A stretch of DNA of 64,000 nucleotides, taken from contig JAMXSV010000017.1 in the NCBI GenBank assembly GCA_027559495.1, positions 930,001 through 994,000 on the forward strand. The letters are read 5' to 3'. The notes beneath the pieces were generated by a model, which saw only the letters and a list, made by a program, of their open reading frames with translations, had not been told where the DNA came from and ran no database searches. Shown here piece by piece: positions 11,259 through 23,818 of the stretch. The translations under genes and the position numbers were made by a program. The stretch comes from Aurifilum marmelostoma (lineage: Eukaryota > Ascomycota > Sordariomycetes > Diaporthales > Cryphonectriaceae). The stretch's first letter is position 1. Each line of letters begins with the position of its first letter.

Positions 11259-13896
11259 CGGGTGATCCCCATGGGGAAGCACAGGGTCTGGTTCTGCCTA
11301 TCGGGGGACGGGTGCCTCTTTTGGGGCTATCCCGAGGGAGGGGATGCATAGGCAGAGTTACATGCACCTGTCTAACGGAAAGGAAGCAGTGGTAGGTAGG
11401 TCTGTCCTGAGGACGAGGGCAGCGTGCGCATGGGGTGCTGCACCCATCTCTTCATCCTTCCGGTAGAAGTGCTGGCTGGTACCAGATCGAACATAATTAG
11501 GGTTTTGCTTCGGCACACCGGCAGCCGACTAGACACCGTGTCGAGTCATCCTTTCTGATATCTCTTGTCGACTCTTCATTTCTGATGGCTCGGACAGACA
11601 AATGTAGGCTACACTGAAAGCATACACGCTCTTGCTTGGGATGTTTCCATTGGTCAGGACGCGAGCTGTGCATTCCAGGTCTTTGTCGGATGTTGAGAAA
11701 GCCGGCTATATCGAACCACAGTGTCGTTCGTCGCCTGTGACATATGATATGTCAGCAACCAGACTGGTCACCCAGCGCGGCATGGGAAATCCATGAACCA
11801 GTCGGCGATTCTGGCCATTGATTGGTGGCTGTCCATAAAAGCATACACAAGTTTGATGAGAGGGGCTGCCAGAATATGCCGGGCGCCTGACGGGATCTGC
11901 TGGGTAGGTACATGATAGGCTTCAGGACAACACATTCATGCACTCTCTGCTCTCGCCCCTGCTTCTTGTTTTGCTCTGCATGACCTTTCTTGCTCTAATT
12001 CTTCCTGTCGGTTGCCCCAGTCGGCCCTTGACAGAGATGATCACTTGTGTTGGGAGGGAGGGGACCCCGTAGTTTGTCCCTTTCGAACCTGGCGTTCGAG
12101 ATGATTCTCGCCACTCTTCTAGACCTCAATCTGCAAAAAACGCCGGGAAAGAAGAAGGAAGAGGGGTGTGACTTTATGTGCAGATCAATATCCAGGGCGC
12201 CCCCCCCCCCCCCACCAACCACAAACTGGGATTCCTGTTCGATCTTGTCAAAGGAACACGGCTGGCTGTGCGGTTGTCGCCTCCCTATCACAGTGGCATC
12301 CAGCGCGTAGGATGGATGACACACACATAGACAGGCTTGCGGCATATCTCTCGATACCAGGTGACCTTTTTTTTTTTTAGCTCCCTCTTCTCTCCACTTA
12401 TCCCATCTCGCAGGACAACCATCATGTTTCTCTTTGCCTCTCTCTTTTTCCCCCGGGAAAGCTGACAACCGAGGCGAAAGACACTATTAAGGGGGGAGGG
12501 GGTGTTACAAGGAATGGGCATTATTCGCGAGGCATTGCGGGGCTTTGAACAACCATCGCAAGGCGTCTTCGGGCCGTATTGGTCGTGGGGCAATGGAACA
12601 TGGTTGGAGATGAGGTGTGAGGTAAGCACGGTAAGTACCATGAAAATTTTGAAAGTCAAGCTAGGGAGTACCAAGGGGCCTCGTCCTCCTGACTTCAGGG
12701 TCTCCACTGGTAGCGGACAGGAGGAAGGTTCGAGGCAAAGTATGTGGTGGGGGAAGACAGAAAGGGGGAAAGAGGACAGAAGAGCATTGATGCCCAGCCT
12801 GCCATGAGGAGGCCAGACTAACCCGATATGCATGCATGCGCTCCTTCCTAACACTCCACCCACCTCCTTCCCAGTCTCTGGTGCACTCACAATCAAATCA
12901 GGATCAGGCACGGCATCCGGCACAAGAGGAAGGAAGGGGGTTCGCGCGTACGGCAAAATAAGAACGAGAAGGAAAAGAAAGAAAATTAGAGAAGAAAAAA
13001 AAAAGAAGGGAAGAGTAGGCGATCGCGGGACACTACCATACTAAACGATTGGTGGGAACCAGGGCAGAAGACCACGGTAGCGATGCGATTGGCGCCTGGA
13101 AAAACAGAGAAAAGAAACGGCGTACCAGGGTTGCGTGCGAGTCTCTCTGGCTTCTTTCTTTCTCCCCTACCTCCTTTTCTTGTTATTTCTCCACAGCAAG
13201 CAATATGGAGAGACGGCCCGTCGCGATATGTCAGGCGCAAGGTCTTGGAAACCCCTCTCGAAACGATGTGACGAGGCCCCAGCTGTCTCGTCCAAAGTTC
13301 ACAGGATATTCCTCCCCCCCCACGATGCTCCACTACGAGTGCGCCCCCTCTCCACCCACCATAGACAGTGGAGACTCCCCTCCCCCTGGGTATAAGGATC
13401 TGGGGTAACCGTGCTTCAGTCATTGCAATGTTGTCTTTGTAGTGCCGGTGAGGCGGTCCGGGCTGCGCGATCCGCCGTTAGGTCGCCCGGGGGCTGTTGG
13501 GACCGCTGCCTGTGTACCGTCACGTGATTCGAGTGTGGGATATACTTGCTGGCATAATTTGATCCTCGTTGGAGAATGGAAAGGGGGACGGGGGACGAAA
13601 AAAGGAGAGGGGAAGATCCAGAAGCTTCTCTGGTCGACCAGATGACCGCAGCTGAAGGTGAGTATTGGTCAAGTCCCTAGAGAGCACTACTTACACATCG
13701 TCTGCTGAGTCACCGGACCAACGTTAGTGTAACATATCCGGAGTCAGTTTTTCCGGCACTGTACTACGTGCAAGCCATAGTGAGTCTAACAGTGAGTGTA
13801 TCCTTTGCTATCCTCGTTCAACCATTCATCCACTTAACTATGTGCCCTCTCGATACAGCGAGGCGCAAGAAAAACACATCGTGATCCCACAAGTAT

Positions 13897-14515
13897 GGAT
13901 CACCATCAAGAGGAGAATAACCTCGGGAAATCGACGTGCCGTAGTCATAGAGCGATTCAAGACTGGATTCAAAACACCTTAGGGTACAAATTTGGCGAGA
14001 CCAACGCCCTGGGCAGCCGCGGGTCAGTTTGATCAAATAATAAACAACTTTGAAAAATGGAGAGCTGGAACTAGCAATTTCCGTAGCAAAAGACTTCGCC
14101 CTTGAAGGACTGAGTTTCGCTCCAACATATGAGCTACAATCTACCATATATCTCACCAGATACATGTAGCAAGATATTCTCAAGAAAGATACAGATCCCG
14201 TCCCTTTCTTGCTCAACCAGATATCAGGCTCTTTCCAACCTTCTTTACAGATTCGATGAATAGCTCCAAAGCAGATTCATCTACGTCCCTGAGGCTTTTC
14301 AAAGTCTTTACGAACCATCTCGCAGAGGCTGAACCGCGTCATAATTCCTGGACAATCTTAAGGTAGTCGACATCAAATCCGAGGTTGGTGGTTGGACGCA
14401 GACTGAAGGACACCTCTATAACCCTTTAACCAACCCATTCAGTAGCAGCCCTGCTGTACATTTCGATCCAGATGAAAATGATAGAAAAGTGTCTTGCTTC
14501 GGGTTCCCTTTGTCT
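13897..14515 (+). pseudogene. Possible decayed coding segment, unidentified
   Basis: From ATG 13895 the + strand reads about 45 codons of balanced composition (starting MDHHQEENNLGKS), then a GT...AG-like interruption (about 14030-14090), then further protein-like stretches (e.g. LEGLSFAPTYELQ and, to 14517, HLYNPLTNPFSSSPAVHFD) broken by in-frame stops. Composition resembles a degraded gene more than random intergenic DNA, but no family is recognised and chance is not excluded. Confidence 0.2.
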
Positions 14516-15399
14516 GCAACGCAAGCAACGAATATGTGAGAAGCAGAGCCTGGGCCGGGCGGGAAGCTGGGCCAGCCAAATCTCCGTGACATTGCATCAT
14601 GCTTCAAGGGACCAAGCCCGCCGACATAATTGCGCAGGGTGCTTCGGTGCGTCTCCTCTGCTCCATACGGCGGTGAAATGCCGCAAGTGGGACGAAATCT
14701 GGAACCCTTGGGGTGAGGATGACGGAGGAGGGGAGAGGGGGGGGTGAATTGGTTCATTGCCGAACTCAGGCAGGGGTACTTAAGCCGGACGGGCGGAGAC
14801 GAGTCTGTGAGAGGTGCGCATGATCCGGAGTCGAGGTGCTCAAGGCCCTTCGGCCCTGAAGCCTTAATTCAACAGCCTTATTCTTATTTTGAATTTTTTT
14901 GACAAGTCATTTCTGAACGATTAGGTCCCATCATATTATTATTTTTACATGCTTCTCTGGCGGTCGCGAGCTTGTTGGGTGGAGAAGTAAGGGGGGGGAA
15001 AGGGGAAATATAGCGACCGTGCGCTCGACATGCTGTCCGGAACCAAGACTTTTGTTTCCGTCTACAGAAAAAACTTAAAACGGCATCAGGGAGGAGGGCG
15101 GTTGCAACACACACCTCTCTCCACAAAAGAAGTCCAGGGCTGCAGGTGTCATCACATGGCAGCGTCGTCTTTTGTGGGGTGCAGCTTACACATGTAGTGA
15201 TTTCATATGACAGTGTCTGGAGGCTAGCAGATTGGGATGGGGTGGTGATGAGACTGATTTGATGACAGAAGAATGCGGAGAGGACTTTCCCTGATATAGC
15301 CGTCCATGTGGCAAAGCATGTCAGTAATGCTACGCAATACGTCCGCAGAAGGGTCGGTTGGAACGCTTCATGTAATTAATCTATCGCGAGTTTTGCCAC

Positions 15400-17900
15400 A
15401 GTCTCCAGGTCGTCCTGCTCTGCATGGGAAAGCAAGACTAGAATAGTTGCCCCGGATTTTCCCTGGGAGGAGGAAGCCTATCATGCCGGTACTTGGATCT
15501 GGGGGTCCTATTGTACAGGAGCATGCCTGTGACCGGTGAGCCTGCAAGCACTGGCAATGGCCAGATTCTGCATGCTGAACTGCTGGCCGGGTATAGCCTT
15601 CTATGTTTGTTGGTCCTCTTCAAGGAGCACCAAAATACTCACGTGTCATTCGATATTGCTCTCATTATGAGCTGTTGGTGCTTCTCATCTGTTCCATTCT
15701 AATATACCTCACAAGCTCGCTGATCAGGTAATATCATGGTTATGAGCAACTCAATTTTCTGGTGATGTCTTTCTTAGCTCAATGCTGCAGCTTTTCAAAG
15801 AGGGTGTATGCAAGCTCTGAAGAACCAAATAACAGAATTGGATGTGATTATAGACTCAAATGCTTTTCATGAATACTCATTCTTGAGCTTATGTAGTTAC
15901 AGCAGATCGCAAATGTAGTGGGCCTTGCTCACAGAAAACTTGACCTTTGTTGGCTTGCAGTTTGTAAAACTCTTCAAACACACTCATATTTTTGAAGGAA
16001 TATCTTTGAGAGTAGTGAGGATAGATCACTGCCTACTGTTTCCTTCTCCCTAGACTATGATACTCAGAACTCTCAATTGCTTATAAATCTATTTGATTGC
16101 TGATGTGTATTTTGAGGAGTGTCGGTTTGCGTTCCCAACATCTCATGGTTTCACGAGCCCTAAGCAGTAATGGAGGGCCTGCTGTGGATTCGTTATTTGG
16201 AACTGAAGTGATCTTGACTTTGGACTCCAGCTGAATTTGTCAGGAGAACTTAGGTCAATATCAGAATGTGAACTCGGGTGATCAAGCGCTGCATCTCGAG
16301 TTATCTTTGAGTGAGCATTGCTGTAACAGATTTGATTTGCACCGTCATATGGCATACGGTAGAGGAAAAGCAGCTTAACAGTCCATATCAAAGCTCATCA
16401 TATGATTCCGTTTGTGAGGACCATTAAGTCACTGGCCCAGGCACATATTCCGTCTCACTTAGTTTGACCCTCCAGGCCGTCTGGTCCCTTCCCTTCACTC
16501 CTTGATGTTCTTCAGCGCCTGCAACTATAGCTTTCTTCTGCTATGTTTTCAAGCAATGTATAGTCAAGAGCATGTGTTGAATAGGTAAGCACGTGCTGTG
16601 GAGTTATCTTGTACTGCGCAGCTAAGCTGCTCATTTTGACAACTTGGGGTCATATAGTGATGCAAAGCTCGAAGTCTTTTACATAACATGTATGAAGATA
16701 TTGAATCCCTACTGTAGCAATTTCCAGCGCACATATGCAGATGGTGCTCATACTCGTTCTTCTGGGGACTGGAATGGAGGTTCAATGAAGGCCTAAGAGT
16801 CTAGCAAATCTCCAGCTTTATATGTACAAGATTATATTGCTGGAATATGCCAAAACCCAGCTAAAGTACCACGCACATATTTATAGATCATTCCATGTCA
16901 ATGCCTGAGGTGCATCTGTATGGCTCGGGAGCGGCTGCAGCTGAGGCCAAAACAGAGACCATGGGATTGTGCGACTGGCTTTCGGTTCTATTGAATGGGG
17001 AACTCAAAGTAATAGCAAGCATCATGGGATTCCAAGCTTGAGTGTACTTTTGAAGAAAATATTCATCAGGTCGTCATAACTTGTGATATACACAAGGTGA
17101 TCTGGTGCTTTGAGCAATGTGGAAACACTGCGTCCTGGTAGAGTCAAAGCCTCACCATGTTAGTCATGTATATACACAAACTTGGCAGCAAAGACCTCAG
17201 AAAAATAGAAGATTCTACCTCATTTTATGAGCCCTTGCTTGTAGGCAGATGTCCTGAGAATAGGCCCCCTTGACATATCCAGACCATGTGTGAGATGACC
17301 CGACGACGAAATGCTCTGGGACAAGGAGACTTCACACATGCTGATTCCCAGAAGGAAAAGTTACATGACACGGGCACAGAAATACCAAGAAACAACAAAG
17401 GGAAGTTTGGAATGCCATGTGGTTGCTGTTGCAGAGATCATGGTTGCATCTTCTTCCTAGGCTTTTGAATAAATACTCAAGTACTTCACGCAACAACAGT
17501 ATGCAGTAGACTGATCTCTTTTCCTAGGGCATGTGCATTAATATATGACTGGAGAGACTGATGTATACAGCGCCCAGTCTTGCTATGTTTGGGTCGTATG
17601 AGAAACTGCAGGGCGCCTGTGCCCAGTTCCGAATGGGTCCTCTCCTCGTCAAAGCGAAGGAAGTTAGGCTTCTGCATTGCCCAGTCTCAAAGTACGGATT
17701 GCGAATCGAACAATATCTCTCTCATATTACTGAAGGGAACACATCAGAATGTGCTCCCTAGCCTGTGCCATCAAGGCAGCAACTGCGTCAGGTGAGCGCG
17801 CGATTTTCTCATAATGCGTAGACATTCCTTTGGATATTTGCCACATGCATGTTAGTTGGCTCGCGAGCTTTCATCATATTGTATGCTATCGTTTTGATAG
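15400..17900. other. AT-richer block without genes
   Basis: Base composition drops visibly in GC (many 60-base lines near 35-42% GC by eye) compared with flanking DNA. No terminal inverted or direct repeats, transposase motif or long ORF could be seen. The TpA excess is not extreme, so strong RIP is not evident. It may be an old, diverged insertion or an unconstrained spacer. Confidence 0.45.
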
Positions 17901-19779
17901 TCCGTCTTTGCCCGCCAGCCACACGTCACGGTATCTCAATGGACACGTGGTGTGCTTTCGTGTATGTATGATATATTATGTGTACATATATATGTATGTA
18001 TGTACCTCTCATAAGGAAGGGCCCGTCTAGCAGACAGGCAGTAAGCCGAGATGACTGCACAACTGAAACGTAACTACCCAGGCGATCACGATTGTTATCT
18101 GAATGCAGCACATCTCCACAGAATGCCCCACGGGCGAGGAAAAAAAGACTCAGCTGGGATAGAGATCTCACGTTTCTCTAGCTGGACGCTTCTATTCAGC
18201 TGGGCCCTGAACATTTGATTTACCGAGTTGGGCAGCGGGCTGACAGAATTACGGCCGTGAGGGTGGGCGGTCAACGACGTTTTTGGTAAAAGCAGTCGCC
18301 AGCACACATTTGGCACGCGGGACACCGCCGCTCAGCGTGTAGCACGAGATCATGCCAACCTCCTTCAGATGGCGATCCTGTACTTTGTCTCCTGATCTAC
18401 TAAAGGCCAAGGCGGTAGTCCTTGCAGTTCGCCTATCAAGAAAGGACTTTCTTACCGTATCGGCTACACTGTGACAAACGGGTTTCTTTGTTTCATTTTC
18501 CCACGTCTTTCGCACAGGCAGGAAGACTCACTGGCTCTTATGCTATGGGTAAGAAGATGATACTATATAGACCTGGGAAAGCTGAATTGCGTGGCCTGCT
18601 AGACGTTGATTTTTTCCTCATGTTTTTTTCCCATGGCACAAAGAAAATGGAAGCAGGGGGGGGAAAACAAGGGTAAAGGGTGTGTGTTGGGAAGGTGCGG
18701 TTAGCTTATCTTGAGGACTAAAAGGGCTAGGGTAGCCTGGCCTCAGCTTCTCAAGAAGCGAGTGCGAGAATGCGAGCTATGCGACAAGTGCAGTTGCCCA
18801 CAGCATCGCGAGCTACTAACACCAAAAGTAAGCGCCATAGTAGTTTCTCTTATTCTCAGACCACTGGGAAGGCACTCTCGGATGAACATTAGATTTCTTG
18901 GAGGGGGGATTTGCGCCTGCGAGTTCCCAATTATCTGTACTACAGTACCCATAGACTGTGTTTGACCTTGGGTCCAGTCGAAGGGCGCCACTTTCCATTC
19001 AGATTTTTTTTTCTGGGGGGGGGGGGGGCTGATGTGGTACAAGTGTACAGTACTTCCTTCCGCCTTTTCACCAGAGTGCCCACTTTCCTAAGTACCCTCT
19101 GGTGTCAGACTCACCTCCTTTCCCCGTCGTGCTTGCCAACCCTTCTCACCAATGACAATAGGATCTGATCTGGAAGATATGATGTGTTTGGCAAGTGGCA
19201 AGATGGGGAGCTGTCCTTCCCTTCCCTTTCACATGGATGTTGACGACAGAAGTAAGCTTGGCCCTAGCCTGGCACATGCATTGCAAACAACCATCTCTTC
19301 GTGAACGGTCATATTCTGCCAGCTTCCCAAAAGCGAGAACGACAGGTTCCTCTTAGCTGTTCCACCAAGTCTCTCCATATTGTACTTTCTTCACCTCACA
19401 CCAAATAATATCCTTGGAAACCAACACCCCCACTTGACTCAAGGAGAGATTCATCAGTCCGACTCCGACCTGGACCAGTTTCGAAGACGCTGTGCTGCCC
19501 CAGTGATGCGTTGAACTCGTTGATGAGCACAGGCACAACAGCAAGCTCCTTCGAGGCTTGTTTGAGAAGGTCTCAGTTATAAAAGGGTTTACAAAAGGAG
19601 TCTTGAGACACATCAACTCGTCCACTTGCACCATACAGCATTGCAGAGCACTGCACCTCGGACCCGCCTCGACTTGTTTCACAGTGCAACACTCTCCCAT
19701 ATAACCTGGAACCTCTAGAAGAGCTCTTGGCCGCCATTCGCCTCATCACACCTTTTCGAATGTAAAAGGGCCTGCCAGC

Positions 19780-21825
19780 ATGGTAGCTCTCCGAGACGTG
19801 CCCTTAGCCACCGGTGGACAGCTGGAACATGATCAGGCCAAGCCTGACGATGCTGCAGATCAGATCACCCGGCTCGAATCAGAATTGCTATTTCGAGAAT
19901 CTGCCATCCCACCATGGCGCTTCGCCTTCCTGTGTGTTGGGTGAGTAAATATCACGCCGACGTCCCCACCAAGTACGCCAGACCGTGTTGATCTCTACCC
20001 TGGCTGACGCACTCTCCTCCAGTCTCTGCCTCGGCCTCTTCATGGCCATGATGGACGCCTCGATAGTGGCCACAAGTCTCTACACCATCGGTACGGATTT
20101 CAACGATCTCGAGCACATCAATTGGATCGCCCTGGCATATACACTGGCCTTTCTCGGGTGCTCCATCCTCTTTGCCAGCATGGCCGATGTAGTTGGCAGA
20201 CGTAACGCCTTCGTTGCGGCCTTTATCCTCTTCTTTGCCTTCTCCCTCGGCTGCGGCTTTTCCCAAGATATGAACTCCATCATTGCGTGCCGAACCTTTC
20301 AAGGTATCGGCGGCGCGGGCCTGTGAGTATACCAAGGACTACCACGGTCTGCCACCAGGCTGACATGAGACTGACTCTGTGCTAGTTTCTCAGTGACGAT
20401 GATCATATTTCCCGAGTTAACCCCTCCGAATCGCACAAACAGCATTGCACCCTTGATAGGAATGGTCATATCAACGGGTGGCGTGCTTGGTCCCATCCTA
20501 GGCGGCGTGTTCACGAAATACGTGTCGTGGAGATGGATATTCTGGATCAAGTCAGTCCCCCCCCTCCCCGGGGGCTCTTTCCCCCCTTATCTCTAGTTGG
20601 GACTGTGCCTACTGCTGCTCTGTAATCTGTACTGACTGCTCTCTCAGTGGACCGCTTGGTTTTGTGTCCATGATTCTCTTCTACATCGCCTGGCCAAAAG
20701 CAGAGCACCTCCCTACCATCCGTAGGCGATCTTGGAAGGATATGGACTTTCTGGGATCCTTCTTGGTCGTCGCAGCTGCCGTTCTCGTCACCTTCGCGTT
20801 CCAGAATGCCGGAACGGAGGTGGAGAAGACGAACCCTTGGGCGAGAGGGCTCTTTATTGGTCCGCTCGTGGCTGGTTTTATTTGTTGGGTCGGTCTGCTC
20901 GGGTGGGAAGCTGTTTTCAAGCGCGTCTGGCCCCGAAAGATGGCAGCCGTGCCTCTGGGTCTTTTTCGGAACCATGTCTTTGCGGCGTCGACCCTGAACA
21001 CCGTCCTCCTCGGTTTTGCCTACCTGGCCACGCTGTACGCGGTACCCTTGCGCCTGCAGGTCGTTAATGGGAAGAGCCCCATCATGGCCGGCGTCATGAT
21101 GCTCCCCATGCTAGGAGGTACAGGTGTCGGCAGCGCGCTCACCGGCATGTTCAGCAGGAAGCGAAACCGGCTGAGTGAGACCATGACTGTCGCAACAGCC
21201 ATGGTTACGCTGGGCCTCGCGCTGGAGACGACGGTATCGGACTCTCTAGAGATTGAGCCGAAATTCCTAGGTTTCCTGGTCTTCATTGGTTTGGGCTATG
21301 GAATGATCACATCCTCCGCGACGATGTTTACGGCGGTAGAATCGTCCATTACTGAGCATGGTAAGTAATCCCTCGAGCCATGGAAGACAACCTGGAAGCC
21401 CCTGCACATCAAGCTAAACAGGATCCCCATCGCTAGCTCCCGCACAGGGTATCATCTCTCAGTCGCGTATGCTTGGAGGAAGCATCGGGATTGCTATGTC
21501 CTCGGCGGTGCTTGCTGCCCAGCAGCGGACACACCTGGCTGGGATCGTCTCAACCTCTGCCCTCGAGAACCTGAAGGGCGCAGAGGCTGGCCTGACCGAA
21601 GCCCAGCTTGCCGTGATCCGCAAGACGTATAATGATTCCTTCGTCGAGACGATGAAGGTGTGTGCGATAGTCGCAGGAGTCGGCGTTCTCATTACGATGG
21701 GGACGTACCGTCGCAGCAGGGTGTCGCTTGCGGAGCAGAGACAGCAGCAGGTCCAAGAAGAAATCGAGCGCCGCCGCGCTGAGAAGGAATCGGTGGGCTC
21801 CAATGCATCCGATCGGTCAGCCTGA
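19780..21825 (+). CDS. MFS multidrug-type transporter (DHA2/14-TM-like)
   Basis: Plasma-membrane proton-coupled drug/metabolite exporter by family. Exons: 19780-19940, 20023-20322, 20386-20550, 20648-21360, 21422-21825, giving 580 aa. After a soluble N-terminus of about 45 residues, TM1 starts at RFAFLCVGLCLG and carries a DASIVATSLYTIG motif; loop 2-3 has ADVVGRRNAF (MFS motif A type); later TMs include SWRWIFWINGPLGFVS and a motif-C-like GTGVGSALTG. The last intron is placed 21361-21421 because this acceptor, and not the CAG ending at 21447, keeps the frame and yields APAQGIISQSRMLGGSIGI, the expected conserved segment. The C-terminal tail is polar and Gln/Glu/Arg-rich. The number of TM segments was not counted rigorously. 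No biosynthetic core enzyme is adjacent, so the substrate is unknown; the dehydrogenase downstream on the same strand is a separate gene. Confidence 0.9.
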
Positions 21826-22531
21826 TCGCGATTGTCCCGAAGCTCGGGTTCTCAAAGGAGACGAAGATTGTACAATCTTTTCCCGAGCCAGAGGAAGGAT
21901 TGTTCGGGGGAAAATATTGATGACGGTTGTATAGATTTGGGTGCGCGCTTAAAAGGATAAAAATTTGTTGAACCGGGGCGTTGTCGGCGTTCTCATGACG
22001 GGCACACTGGATCTACATTTTTACAGTTCAGTGGTAGTTGCTGGTTTCAAGGCGACATAGATAGTAGATAGGAGTTTGTCGGAGTGCAAAAGCATGTACA
22101 AATGCCCGCCCAGCCTACAGAATACACTGAGTATACTGTCGTTTGAGAAGAAATTATGGAAACGGTGTGTTTGTTGCCGCAGTCATCGATTTCACTGACA
22201 CGAGTATTGTACTGCCTGGACCCCTAAGCTTGGAGAAATCCAGGGTTTCAGGCAAGTTCTGTATGTAAAAGGTGGCCCCTAGATCGGACATCTCCAGTGC
22301 CGGCTCCACTGCAGTGAGGGGTAGCTCATGCCCTGCCAGAGCTCCAATGCCGCTCTCTTATCGGGTATTGGGCAACATGGCGTATGGCGGGGCGTACGTC
22401 GGATTGCGTGCTACTCGTAGTATGACCAATATCTCCAAGTACCCTCTTTGAGAATTCTTTTTCTCTACCTTCTTGTTGACTGTTACGACCCATTCCCTTC
22501 GGATACAAGGTTTATGATTGTTGAAAATCAC
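21826..22531. other. Intergenic region between MFS and SDR genes
   Basis: Contains the 3' flank of the transporter and the promoter of the dehydrogenase. No further gene is seen. Confidence 0.6.
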
Positions 22532-22660
22532 ATGTTTTTCAAGTCGAAAACAGCGATCCGCACTGTCCAACGTCTTCTCTCACCTTGTCGTCCCTCCTCA
22601 CTTGATCACATAGCCAGCACTGCTATTGCTACCAAGTCCGCCACCATCCTCAGAAGAACG

Positions 22661-23818
22661 ATGGCTTCCTCAGCTGCTGCCAGGCGTCTCCAGGACAAGA
22701 CGGTCCTCATCACTGGCGCGTCGTCGGGCATCGGCAAGAGCTGCGCCTTTGAGTTCGCGCGGACGGCGCCCAAGAACGGGCTCAAGATCATCCTGACGGC
22801 TCGCCGGGTGGAGACGCTGCAGCAGATCGCGGCGGACATCGAGAAGGAGACCGAGGGTGGTGTCAAGGTGCTGCCGGTCAAGCTGGACGTGAGCGACCCG
22901 GCGCAGGTGAAGGAGTTTGTGCCGGGATTGCCGGAGGAGTGGAAGGGGATTGATGTGCTCGTGAACAACGCGTAAGGTCCCCTTTCTCAAACGAGAACCC
23001 ACAAGACCCGGGAAAACAAGACGTAAGCTTCTGACTTGTTTCATTTTCCAAGAGGCCTGGTCAAGGGCGTCGCCAAGGCCCCCGAAATTGCGGAGGAGGA
23101 CATCAAGATCATGTTCGACACGAACGTGACGGGGCTCATCAACATGACTCAGGCGGTTCTGCCCATCTTCAAGACGCGGCCCGACGGCGGCGCGGGCGAC
23201 ATCATCATGATCGGTTCCATCGCCGGCCGAGAGCCGTATGCCGGTGGCAGCATCTACTGCGCGACCAAGGCGGCGGTCCGCAGCTTTACGGATGCGCTGC
23301 GCAAGGAGCTGATCTCTACGCGGATCAGGGTCATTGAGATTGATCCTGGTCAGGTCGAGACGGTATGTTCTCTGATTCAGAGACAGAGATGGAGAGAGAA
23401 TATGTGGGCGTGCTGACCGATGTGCAGGAGTTCTCAATCGTCCGGTTCTACGGAGACAAGTCCAAGGCAGACAAGGTCTACGAGTGAGTTCTCATTGAGT
23501 ATCCCTTTGGTGATGACGATTATTGTGAAGACAAGGACTTTGATGGGCTGACAATGTATATCGAAAAGGGGTGTCGAGCCTTTGACTCCTGATGATATCG
23601 CCGAGGTTGTGGTCTTCACAGCGACTCGGAGAGAGAATGTCGTGGTCGCTGATACTCTGATCTTCCCACAGCATCAGGTAAGTTTTCTCCTTTACACAGC
23701 ATGCGCTCTATCTTGGGCGTCTCTCTGTCTCTGTATGTGTGTGTGTATGTGTCTAACTGTCTTTATTCTTTCCTCTCGGTAGGCTTCACCTGGACAGGTA
23801 TACAAGAAGTCGGCTTGA
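22661..23818 (+). CDS. Short-chain dehydrogenase/reductase, YMR226C/YdfG-like (NADP-dependent 3-hydroxy acid/serine dehydrogenase family)
   Basis: Classical SDR, 273 aa from exons 22661-22971, 23053-23362, 23428-23483, 23569-23677 and 23783-23818. Visible motifs: TGASSGIG (Rossmann nucleotide loop), TARR after the second strand (the Arg pair favours NADP), VNNAG, and the catalytic Ser...Tyr-x3-Lys as IGSIAG then YCATKAAV, followed by IRVIEIDPGQVET. The C-terminal FSIVRFYGD...VYEGVEPLTPDDIAE and TLIFPQHQ-ASPGQVYKK are characteristic of the YMR226C/YdfG group, which oxidises L-allo-threonine, L-serine and 3-hydroxy acids. The start chosen is MASSAAARR, the usual cytosolic form. An in-frame ATG at 22532 would add 43 residues rich in Arg, Ser and Thr with a single acidic residue, resembling a mitochondrial presequence, so dual starts are possible. 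Confidence 0.9.

Larger units (their letters stand above)
10601..19779. other. 9.2-kb gene-poor region
   Basis: I find no intact gene. Contents are simple repeats (GA tract 10803-10824, ACTC/AC tract 11224-11258, C14 at 12200-12213, G14 at 19015-19028), a possible decayed coding segment (13897-14515) and an AT-richer block (about 15400-17900). Open frames here are short, overlapping and compositionally biased, as expected by chance. The last several hundred bases are the promoter side of the MFS gene at 19780. Confidence 0.55.

Noticed and set aside
10611..11351. 246-codon open frame downstream of the Zn2Cys6 gene
   Set aside because: Made of simple repeats (GA, ACTC/AC) translated into Arg/Glu and Thr/His runs; not protein-like.
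22448..22531. Still earlier in-frame ATG (22448) for the dehydrogenase
   Set aside because: The extra 28 residues are hydrophobic and acidic (LFLYLLVDCYDPFPSD), without presequence character; the ATG at 22532 or 22661 is better.
19780..23818. Secondary-metabolite cluster around the MFS pump and dehydrogenase
   Set aside because: No PKS, NRPS, terpene synthase or cluster regulator is adjacent; the dehydrogenase belongs to a housekeeping-type family.
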